This document shows positions 24,792 to 31,793 of a stretch of DNA of 64,000 nt, piece by piece. Position numbers and translations under genes: made by a program. How positions within the stretch are numbered: position 1 is the stretch's first letter; each line of letters opens with the position of its first letter. Origin of the DNA: Bacteroidota bacterium (lineage in GTDB: Bacteria > Bacteroidota > Bacteroidia > Flavobacteriales > Flavobacteriaceae); NCBI GenBank assembly GCA_024280635.1, contig JAJRPS010000002.1, forward strand, positions 1-64,000, in the 5' to 3' direction. The notes below the pieces were generated by a model that had not been told where the DNA came from, made no database searches, and saw only the letters and a list, made by a program, of their open reading frames with translations.

Positions 24792-25673
24792 TTGAATACC
24801 ACAAAACCAAATAGCATTACATTATTTAAAGATATTACAAAGCATAGGTTGTCTATGAGTGTAGTATTCTCCTCTGTTGCTGGATATTTAATAGCGGTAG
24901 GTAGTCAAGTAAATTACCTTACTTTAATTATGTTAGCTATTGGCGGTTATTGTATGGTAGGCGCATCTAACGCATACAATCAGGTATTGGAAGTGGATAT
25001 TGATAAGCTAATGGATCGTACTAAAAACCGCCCTGTGCCTTCTGGTAATATGACCGTTCGTACAGCCATGATTATTGCTATTACATTAACTATTATTGGC
25101 TTGGTGTTATTGTATTTGATCAATCCTAAATCGGCAATGTTTGGTGCCATTTCTATTTTTATGTATGTGAGTTTGTACACGCCTTTAAAAACAAAGACTC
25201 CTTTATCTGTGTTTGTTGGTGCTTTTCCAGGAGCAATACCCTTTATGTTAGGTTGGGTTGCTGCTACTAATGATTTTGGTATGGAAGCGGGTACGTTATT
25301 TTTAATGCAGTTTTTATGGCAATTTCCTCACTTTTGGGCAATAGGATGGTTTTTATATGATGATTATGCTAAAGCGAATATTTACATGCTTCCTTTTGGT
25401 AAAAAAGATAAAGTAACCGCTTCACAAATTATCATGTATACTTTATGGACCATGGTAGCATCAATAATCCCCGCATTTGGGTTTACAGGAACCTTGCAAT
25501 TATCAGTAGTATCAGCAATAATTGTAATTATTTTAGGATTCGGAATGTTGTATTACGCCATTTTATTATACAAAAAAATGGATAACAAAACCGCACGTCA
25601 GCTCATGTTGGCAAGTGTATCATACATTACGTTGGTGCAGATAGTATATGTAGTAGATAAATTTTTACAATAA
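24792..25673 (+). CDS. ctaB: Protoheme IX farnesyltransferase (haem O synthase), TTG start
   Basis: A 293-residue UbiA-type prenyltransferase that makes haem O for terminal oxidases. It has SVVFSSVAGYL, the first Asp-rich motif NQVLEVDIDKLMDRTKNRPVPSG, YTPLKTKTPLSVFVGAFPGAIPFMLGW, and FLWQFPHFWAIGWFLYDDYAKAN, with nine hydrophobic helices. The start is TTG at 24792: the first ATG (24855) would cut into TM1, an in-frame stop lies 12 bases upstream, and the promoter leaves room for nothing longer. It opens the oxidase operon that runs to about 30812. Confidence 0.95.
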   Translation: MNTTKPNSITLFKDITKHRLSMSVVFSSVAGYLIAVGSQVNYLTLIMLAIGGYCMVGASNAYNQVLEVDIDKLMDRTKNRPVPSGNMTVRTAMIIAITLTIIGLVLLYLINPKSAMFGAISIFMYVSLYTPLKTKTPLSVFVGAFPGAIPFMLGWVAATNDFGMEAGTLFLMQFLWQFPHFWAIGWFLYDDYAKANIYMLPFGKKDKVTASQIIMYTLWTMVASIIPAFGFTGTLQLSVVSAIIVIILGFGMLYYAILLYKKMDNKTARQLMLASVSYITLVQIVYVVDKFLQ

Positions 25674-25685
25674 AATATAAAAAAG

Positions 25686-26270
25686 ATGGATTTAACATTA
25701 GGAACACATCAAGAAAAAACGATAAATGCCAAAAAAACCATGATGTGGTTTGGTATGGTAAGTATGTTTATGACATTTGCAGGCTTAACCAGTGCATTTG
25801 TGGTTAGTAAAAGCAGACCAGATTGGTTGCAAAATTTCGAAATCCCACCAATGTTAGTGTGGAGTACAATTGTAATTATTATAAGTAGTATTACTATTCA
25901 TTTTGCTAAAAAAGCCGTTCAAAAAGGAAATAATAAGTTGGGAATGACAATGTTGTTGGTAACCCTTGTTTTAGGAATTGCTTTTGTAATATTGCAGTTA
26001 CAAGGTTTCTCATATATTGTAAATGTATACGGCTATAATTTTACAGGACCAACCAGTAATGTAGTCATGTCATTTCTGTATGTTTTGGTAACATTACACC
26101 TATTGCACTTATTTTCGGGTATGATTGTGTTGCTGGCTGTAATTTATAACCACTCTAAACAAAAATACAACCCCTCTAAAACACTGGGGTTAGAGCTAGG
26201 TGTAATGTTTTGGCACTTTTTAGATTTCCTTTGGGTGTACTTGTTTTTATTTTTCTATTTCGTTAGATAA
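25686..26270 (+). CDS. Cytochrome c oxidase subunit III-like protein (short form)
   Basis: A 194-residue membrane protein with five hydrophobic helices. Motifs include MWFGMVSMFMTFAGLTSAFVVSKSRPDWL, LVTLHLLHLFSGMIVLL and LGVMFWHFLDFLWVYLFLFFYF, the FWHFxDxxWxxxF ending of haem-copper oxidase subunit III. It is 12 bp after ctaB. The next gene is a longer paralogue with the same ending; the pair of subunit III-like genes is typical of the flavobacterial oxidase locus. Subunit III supports the oxidase core rather than binding metal. Confidence 0.88.
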   Translation: MDLTLGTHQEKTINAKKTMMWFGMVSMFMTFAGLTSAFVVSKSRPDWLQNFEIPPMLVWSTIVIIISSITIHFAKKAVQKGNNKLGMTMLLVTLVLGIAFVILQLQGFSYIVNVYGYNFTGPTSNVVMSFLYVLVTLHLLHLFSGMIVLLAVIYNHSKQKYNPSKTLGLELGVMFWHFLDFLWVYLFLFFYFVR

Positions 26271-26325
26271 TAAAAATGCTTATTTTTGGAGCTTTATTAT
26301 AAATGATTACAATTAAAAATTAAAT

Positions 26326-27297
26326 ATGGCAGCTACAGCAGTTACAACTGGGCATGATACAAGTAAAGGTTATGGTAAACCTTTTGGTATAAGTTACGGT
26401 AAAATGATGATGTGGTTTTTCATCTTATCAGATGCATTAACCTTTTCGGCATTTATTATTTCTTACGGATTTTCAAGATTCAAATTTATTGAAGAATGGC
26501 CAATTGCCGATGAAGTGTTTACGCACTTCCCATTTTTACACGGTGTAAATGCACCTATGTATTACGTTGCGTTAATGACGTTTATTTTAATTTTCTCATC
26601 TGTAACAATGGTATTAGCTGTTGATGCAGGTCATAAAATGGATAAGAAAAAAGTAACCTTATACATGTTCTTAACCATTATAGGTGGAGCAATATTCGTA
26701 GGTTCTCAAGCATGGGAATGGAAAAATTTTATAAAAGGAGAGTACGGTGCAGTACAAACCAAATCGGGCAATATTTTACAGTTTGTAAATGAAGAAGGGC
26801 ATCAAATAGCAGTAAGTGATTTTGTAACAGCCTCTCATAGTGAACGTGTACAACATACAGGAGATACTGGCTTATGGTATCAATCAGAAGCTGCGTTACC
26901 TACTTTTACAATGGCTGATATACAAAAATCATTTGCAGCACACCCTGAGGTAAGAGTAAGAACACAACAATTAGATGAAGCAGGAGCAAAAACAATTTTA
27001 GATAGAGCTAAATCTACTGCTGCGTTACAAACAGGTGTTAAAATGGTAGAAGGCGCAAACCTAAAAGAAAACGAATACGGGCATCCATTATTTGCTGATT
27101 TCTTTTTCTTTATTACAGGTTTTCACGGTTTTCACGTATTTTCAGGAATTGTATTTAATATTATCGTTTTCGTTAATGTAATATTAGGTACCTATGAGCG
27201 TAGAGGACATTATGAAATGGTAGAAAAAGTAGGATTATATTGGCATTTTGTTGACTTAGTTTGGGTATTCGTATTCACATTCTTCTACTTAGTATAA
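26326..27297 (+). CDS. Cytochrome c oxidase subunit III-like protein (long form)
   Basis: A 323-residue membrane protein. The start MMMWFFILSDALTFSAFIISYGFSRFKF and the end FFFFITGFHGFHVFSG, GLYWHFVDLVWVFVFTFFYLV match subunit III of haem-copper oxidases. Between about residues 130 and 250 there is a long polar insert (SDFVTASHSERVQHTG, IQKSFAAHPEVRVRTQ), probably a periplasmic loop particular to this lineage. Subunits I and II are not in the window and presumably lie elsewhere, a common arrangement here. Confidence 0.88.
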   Translation: MAATAVTTGHDTSKGYGKPFGISYGKMMMWFFILSDALTFSAFIISYGFSRFKFIEEWPIADEVFTHFPFLHGVNAPMYYVALMTFILIFSSVTMVLAVDAGHKMDKKKVTLYMFLTIIGGAIFVGSQAWEWKNFIKGEYGAVQTKSGNILQFVNEEGHQIAVSDFVTASHSERVQHTGDTGLWYQSEAALPTFTMADIQKSFAAHPEVRVRTQQLDEAGAKTILDRAKSTAALQTGVKMVEGANLKENEYGHPLFADFFFFITGFHGFHVFSGIVFNIIVFVNVILGTYERRGHYEMVEKVGLYWHFVDLVWVFVFTFFYLV

Positions 27298-27385
27298 TCA
27301 CTAAAAATTAAAATACAACCACAAGATATTTTACACCTTGTAGTTAAAAAATATAAATAATCGTTTAACGATAAAACAATATAAA

Positions 27386-27766
27386 ATGGCACACGAAATA
27401 CAACCTTTCTTTTTAGGAATGCTAAAACCAAAAAATAACATTCAAAAAATATGGATGGTATTTGCATTACTATCTCTAGTAACAATAATAGAAGTAATAT
27501 TTGGAATTATCAAGCCTTCCGTAATGGTAGATAATAGTCTTTTCGGATTAAAATTATTAAACTGGTTTTTTATCATCTTAACAATTTATAAAGCGTATTA
27601 CATTACGTGGGCATTCATGCACATGGATGGTGAGCACAAATGGATGAGACGTTCTGTTGTTTGGACAGGAGTTTTCTTTATCGCATATATTGCTTTTATA
27701 TTCTTATTAGAAGGTGGGTATATTTATGAAATTATGAAAAACTCTTTCATTACAAGAGATTTTTAA
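27386..27766 (+). CDS. Cytochrome c oxidase subunit IV family protein
   Basis: A 126-residue protein with three TM helices (about residues 20-40, 55-75 and 90-110) and the loop KAYYITWAFMHMDGEHKWMRRSV, characteristic of the small subunit IV/CyoD-like proteins of bacterial oxidases. It completes the structural part of the operon. A terminator hairpin follows directly, after which a new promoter starts the assembly-factor genes. Confidence 0.88.
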   Translation: MAHEIQPFFLGMLKPKNNIQKIWMVFALLSLVTIIEVIFGIIKPSVMVDNSLFGLKLLNWFFIILTIYKAYYITWAFMHMDGEHKWMRRSVVWTGVFFIAYIAFIFLLEGGYIYEIMKNSFITRDF

Positions 27767-27788
27767 AATCATTTTAAAACATATATTT

Positions 27789-27819
27789 TAAAAAGACGGT
27801 TATTGTAACCGTCTTTTTT
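27789..27819 (+). terminator. Terminator after the subunit IV gene
   Basis: Stem AAAAAGACGGTTA with TAACCGTCTTTTT and a 3-base loop. Its T run merges into the next promoter element. Confidence 0.85.
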
Positions 27820-27827
27820 TATTTTTG
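27820..27827 (+). promoter_or_regulatory. -7 promoter element (TATTTTTG) of the SCO unit
   Basis: A perfect TAnnTTTG match followed by C, starting at the last T of the preceding terminator and 17 bp before the ATG at 27845. Confidence 0.6.
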
Positions 27828-27844
27828 CACTATAAATATTTACC

Positions 27845-28540
27845 ATGAATAAAAAAACACTCATACTTGGATTGCTATTTGTATTGCCAATACTAATATT
27901 CTTGTTTTTTGCAACAGGTATTACCAATTTTAATACTTTGGATATTGATTCCGCTAAATTAACTGACATAACCGATTTTAAAACAATAGATGGAAAATCA
28001 GTTTCTTTAAAAAACAAAACTACTGTATTAGGTTTTATCGGAAATGATTTAACCTCCCGAAAAATAAATGTATACAACCTACACGAAGAAATATACAAAG
28101 GATTACACAGTTATGATGTCGATTTTCAAATGGTAATGCTTTTACCAAATGATGCAAAAGGAAAAATAGATGAAGTTTTAATTGAACTAAAACGCTATAC
28201 CGAAATTAGTAAATGGAAATTTGCGTATGGCACACCAAAAGCCATTCAAAAAGTATTTAATTCACTAGATACCTCTTTGCAATTAGATGCTAATTACGGT
28301 ACCGATTATGTTTTTATTGTAGATAAAGATGCCCGTTTAAGACACTCTAAAGAAAATAAAGAAATAGCGAAAACAAAAGGGTATAACGCAACATCTATTG
28401 CTACACTACATAAAGAAATGGATGATGATGTTACGATACTACTTTTTGAATATAAAGCAGCAACTAAAAGCAATTATACAGTAAGCAGAAGAGATTCCTT
28501 TTTAAAAATAAATCAGAAAAATAATAATGATGAAAAATAA
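27845..28540 (+). CDS. Membrane-anchored SCO-like protein without redox cysteines
   Basis: A 231-residue protein with one N-terminal TM helix (residues 5-25) and a soluble domain. The strand order DFKTIDGKSVSLKNKTTVLGFIG, then DVDFQMVMLLPND and YVFIVDKDARLRH resembles a thioredoxin/SCO fold. Where SCO proteins have CxxxC it reads GNDLTSR, with no Cys in the protein. It overlaps the following SCO gene by 14 bases, so the two are translationally coupled. It could be a structural partner or chaperone in copper-site assembly; this is inference from context only. Confidence 0.7.
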   Translation: MNKKTLILGLLFVLPILIFLFFATGITNFNTLDIDSAKLTDITDFKTIDGKSVSLKNKTTVLGFIGNDLTSRKINVYNLHEEIYKGLHSYDVDFQMVMLLPNDAKGKIDEVLIELKRYTEISKWKFAYGTPKAIQKVFNSLDTSLQLDANYGTDYVFIVDKDARLRHSKENKEIAKTKGYNATSIATLHKEMDDDVTILLFEYKAATKSNYTVSRRDSFLKINQKNNNDEK

Positions 28541-29261
28541 ATCATACATCGGTATTAGCTTTATCATTCTAATATTTGGAATCTATGCCATCCCTAAAAT
28601 TATTGCTGGTTTTAAAAATAATACCATTGTAAAAGAAAACCGCATGAGCAGGGTTCAACAATCTTTATCAGAAAATAAAAAATCCGATTTAGTAACCTTT
28701 GGGAAAGTACCAGACTTTCAATTTATCAATCAAGATAGCGTAAAAATATCGAATGACTATTTTAAAGGAAAAGTATATGTAGTAGAGTTTTTCTTCACCA
28801 CTTGCCCAACCATTTGTCCAATCATGACCAAAAACATGTCGGTAATTGCAAATGCATTTGATGATGTAGATGATTTTGCAATTGCTTCTTTTAGCATCAA
28901 CCCTAGTGCAGATACTCCTTCGGTATTAAAAGCGTACCAAAAAGAACACGGTATTACCATGAAAAATTGGCAAATGCTTACTGGAAATCGTGATGAAATC
29001 ATGAAATTAGCCAATAAAGGATTCAACCTATACGCAGCAATGGATGACAAAGCTCCAGGTGGTTTTGAGCATTCTGGATTATTTGCTTTGGTAGATAAAA
29101 ATGGATATATCCGTTCAAGAAAAGATGAATTTGGAAATCCTATTTTGTGTTATCGAGGTATTTCAGGCACACGTAAAGATGAAACAGGTGAGCTTGTTGA
29201 TAAAACACAACACCAAATAACCGAATTGAAACAAGATATTTTAAAATTACTAAAAGAATAA
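28527..29261 (+). CDS. SCO1/SenC/PrrC family copper chaperone
   Basis: A 244-residue protein anchored by an N-terminal TM helix (residues about 5-22), with a thioredoxin-fold domain. It carries the copper motif CPTIC (Cys93, Cys97) in EFFFTTCPTICPIMTKNM and the distal His in GFEHSGLFALVD. SCO proteins deliver copper to the CuA centre of cytochrome oxidase subunit II or keep its Cys reduced. It lies within the oxidase locus, overlapping the gene before it and abutting the DUF420 gene. ATG 28530 is an equally good start. Confidence 0.94.
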   Translation: MMKNKSYIGISFIILIFGIYAIPKIIAGFKNNTIVKENRMSRVQQSLSENKKSDLVTFGKVPDFQFINQDSVKISNDYFKGKVYVVEFFFTTCPTICPIMTKNMSVIANAFDDVDDFAIASFSINPSADTPSVLKAYQKEHGITMKNWQMLTGNRDEIMKLANKGFNLYAAMDDKAPGGFEHSGLFALVDKNGYIRSRKDEFGNPILCYRGISGTRKDETGELVDKTQHQITELKQDILKLLKE

Positions 29262-29804
29262 ATGAAGGTTCAAAACGACATTGAAAAAAAATACAACAAA
29301 TGGGTTTGGATATTATCTATTGTCATTCCATTAGCTGTTGCAGCTTTGTTTGGCATCAATTTGCCAAAAATGGGATTTGATGTACAACCACTCACCATGT
29401 TACCGCCTGTTTACGCTACTATAAACGGAATAACAGCAGTTGTTTTAATAGTAGCTGTATTGCAAATAAAAAAAGGAAACCGAGTAGCACATGAGCGTTT
29501 AATGAAAACAGCAATAGGGCTATCCATTTGTTTTTTACTTTTATACATTGCTTATCACATGACTTCTGAATCTACTAAGTTTGGTGGTGAAGGAACAATT
29601 AAAGTTGTGTATTTATTTATTTTACTCACGCATATTATACTTTCAATAGCAGTGATTCCTTTAGTATTAATCACCTATATTAAAGCATTAGCACAACGCT
29701 TTGATAAGCATAAAAAAATAGCAAAAATAACCTTTCCAATTTGGCTGTACGTAGCCATTTCTGGAGTGATTGTATATTTAATGATATCCCCTTATTATGT
29801 ATAA
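29262..29804 (+). CDS. DUF420 membrane protein
   Basis: A 180-residue polytopic protein with about five TM helices and conserved His in HERLMKTAIGL, YIAYHMTSES and LLTHIILSIAV, the DUF420 pattern. In many bacteria the family sits beside haem-copper oxidase assembly genes (CtaM-like); the His suggest haem or copper binding but this is unproven. It starts at the base after the SCO stop and overlaps the next gene by 8 bases. Confidence 0.85.
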   Translation: MKVQNDIEKKYNKWVWILSIVIPLAVAALFGINLPKMGFDVQPLTMLPPVYATINGITAVVLIVAVLQIKKGNRVAHERLMKTAIGLSICFLLLYIAYHMTSESTKFGGEGTIKVVYLFILLTHIILSIAVIPLVLITYIKALAQRFDKHKKIAKITFPIWLYVAISGVIVYLMISPYYV

Positions 29805-30027
29805 AAAATATTTTTTACTTTTTACTCTTTTATTTTCCACTTACTACTCAAGTGCACAGTGTGCCATGTGTAGAGCTCAATTGGAAAGCATGGATGATCA
29901 AACTTTAGCAGAAGGAATTAACGATGGTATTGTATATTTAATGGCAGTACCTTATGTGCTACTGGCTATTATTGCCTATATTATTTATCGCGGTTTTAAA
30001 AAGAAATACGCTACGCAAGAACAATAA
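29797..30027 (+). CDS. Small membrane protein with CxxC motif
   Basis: A 76-residue protein: signal peptide (MYKKYFLLFTLLFSTYYSSAQ), then CAMCRAQLES with Cys at 22 and 25, a short loop, one TM helix (VYLMAVPYVLLAIIAYIIYRGF) and a basic cytoplasmic tail. The CxxC right after the cleavage site faces the periplasm. Small proteins of this type recur at this place in flavobacterial oxidase loci. A role in copper transfer or disulfide chemistry is inferred from position and cysteines; the protein is not characterised to my knowledge. Confidence 0.75.
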   Translation: MYKKYFLLFTLLFSTYYSSAQCAMCRAQLESMDDQTLAEGINDGIVYLMAVPYVLLAIIAYIIYRGFKKKYATQEQ

Positions 30028-30029
30028 AA

Positions 30030-30812
30030 ATGCAACACATAATTTACAAAGGTGCTAAAATTGCTTTTTCAGATGAAGGCAAAGGAACCGCAATTGTATT
30101 ACTACACGGTTTTTTAGAAAATTCAACCATGTGGGATGAAATTAAACCTGCTTTATTAAAAAGAAATCGCGTTGTTTGTATTGATTTATTAGGGCACGGA
30201 CAAACCGAATGCATGGGTTACGTGCATACTATGGAATTGATGGCAGAAACCATTGAAGCTGTTTTGCAACATTTAAAAATTAGAAAAATTATATTGGTTG
30301 GGCATTCACTAGGAGGCTATGTAGCATTAGCATTAGCAGAGCGTTATCCTGATGCGATAAAAGGATTAGTATTATTAAATTCTACCACTCGTGCAGACAG
30401 TAATGAACGTAAATTATTACGAGATAGAGCAATACAAGCAGTACATGGTAATTATGAAAACCTAGTACGCATGTCAATCAGTAATTTATTTAGACCCAAA
30501 AGCAGAACATTATTTACTACAGAAATTACTGCAGTAAAAAAAGAAGCACTACAAACACCCATTCAAGGATATGTTGCCGCTCAAGAAGGAATGAAATTAA
30601 GAGAAGACCGTGAGGTATTGTTAAATTTTTCGCCCTATAAAAAACTAATGTTCATTGCTAAAAAAGATCCTATTTTAAATTTTGAAGCAGCGTTAAGTCA
30701 AGTAGAAGGTACTGAGGTTCAAAAAATTATACTCCCAGACGGACACATGAGTCACATTGAAAATAAAGACGCTGTTATTGAAGGATTACTAAAATTTATA
30801 AAAACTTGCTAA
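30030..30812 (+). CDS. Alpha/beta hydrolase
   Basis: A 260-residue cytoplasmic hydrolase of the MhpC/BioH/menaquinone-hydrolase type. It has LLHGFLENSTMWDEI (oxyanion region), DLLGHGQTE, VGHSLGGYVAL with the nucleophilic Ser, and a His near the end (LPDGHMSHIENKD); the acid is probably the Asp in IAKKDPILN. The substrate cannot be told. It is 2 bp after the small CxxC gene and is the last gene of the oxidase unit, which a terminator closes. Confidence 0.85.
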   Translation: MQHIIYKGAKIAFSDEGKGTAIVLLHGFLENSTMWDEIKPALLKRNRVVCIDLLGHGQTECMGYVHTMELMAETIEAVLQHLKIRKIILVGHSLGGYVALALAERYPDAIKGLVLLNSTTRADSNERKLLRDRAIQAVHGNYENLVRMSISNLFRPKSRTLFTTEITAVKKEALQTPIQGYVAAQEGMKLREDREVLLNFSPYKKLMFIAKKDPILNFEAALSQVEGTEVQKIILPDGHMSHIENKDAVIEGLLKFIKTC

Positions 30813-30819
30813 TTATAAA

Positions 30820-30858
30820 AAATCCGCTTATGTTATTATACATAAAGCGGATTTGTAA
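30820..30858. terminator. Terminator between the hydrolase and the HAD gene
   Basis: Stem AAATCCGCTTATGT with ACATAAAGCGGATTT (one bulged A), between converging genes. Confidence 0.75.
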
Positions 30859-30876
30859 TATAGATAAAAATTAAAA

Positions 30877-31680
30877 TTAGTTTATCTTTTTTAAAAAAAT
30901 AGCAACACCATCTTCTTTATTGGTTTCAGTAATTTCATCAGCAATAGCTAATACCTCCTCTTTAGCATTTTTAACAGCAACACCTACTCCAACAGCTTTT
31001 AGCATTTCAATGTCATTATAATTATCACCAAAAGCTAAAATATTTTCAAATGACACTTTTGGGTAACGTAAATTTAATAATGTTCTAATAGCGGTTTTTT
31101 TAGATATTTTTCGATGTGAAATCTCTAAATATGTTGGTTTAGAGCGATATGGAATCACTTCATCATTTAAGTTTTGTTCAATAAAAGTAACTAGTGTATC
31201 GATTTCTTTTTCATCTCCCATACACATGATTTTATGCGCTCCTTTTCCTTCAATTCTCCACGTTTTTAAGGTTTCTGTTATGGATTTTACAGTTGGATCT
31301 ACCTTTGTATTGTTTTGTTCTCTTTTTGCCCAATAATCCATTTCCGGAACATACCATTCGTCATTATGATATAAGCTGATGTGTATGGTTGTTGTCTCGC
31401 AAAATTTAGCAATAGCTTCTCCTGTGTTTGCAGTGATTTCTGTAGTATCCAAAACCGCTCCGTTATCAATAATTAAGCCGCCATTGTAGGCAATTATAGG
31501 CAAGTGTGTATTGTTTAATTGTTTTTGCAAATGCACCATTGCTTGTGGCATGCGTGAAGAAATTAAAATAAAAGGCACATGTGATAGTCTTTTAATTTCT
31601 TGAATGGTTTTTTCTGACAGCTCTCTATCTTTATTTAAAAGCGTACCGTCAATATCTGAGCAAATAAGTTTTGTTTGCAT
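30877..31680 (-). CDS. Cof-type HAD-IIB phosphatase
   Basis: A 267-residue cytoplasmic phosphatase. It has the nucleophile motif CSDIDGTLLNKD (residues 7-18), LISSRMPQAM (motif II), a C2B cap, KKTAIRTLLN (Lys motif III) and FGDNYNDIEMLKAVGVGVAV (motif IV). Family members dephosphorylate sugar phosphates, FMN or PLP; the substrate is not predictable here. It stands alone between two terminators. Confidence 0.88.
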   Translation of the reverse strand: MQTKLICSDIDGTLLNKDRELSEKTIQEIKRLSHVPFILISSRMPQAMVHLQKQLNNTHLPIIAYNGGLIIDNGAVLDTTEITANTGEAIAKFCETTTIHISLYHNDEWYVPEMDYWAKREQNNTKVDPTVKSITETLKTWRIEGKGAHKIMCMGDEKEIDTLVTFIEQNLNDEVIPYRSKPTYLEISHRKISKKTAIRTLLNLRYPKVSFENILAFGDNYNDIEMLKAVGVGVAVKNAKEEVLAIADEITETNKEDGVAIFLKKIN

Positions 31681-31734
31681 TTTAGTGGTGTTTTGTATGA
31701 GTGCAAAGAAAAGATATTTTTCTTGATAAAAATT

Positions 31735-31770
31735 AAAAAGCGAGTTGGAAATATTTCCAATTCGCTTTTT
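31735..31770. terminator. Terminator after the M4 protease gene
   Basis: A nearly perfect palindrome AAAAAGCGAGTTGGAAAT / ATTTCCAATTCGCTTTTT, 24 bp past the protease stop on the minus strand. Confidence 0.85.
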
Positions 31771-31793
31771 AAACTTCTAATGTAATCTGTATT

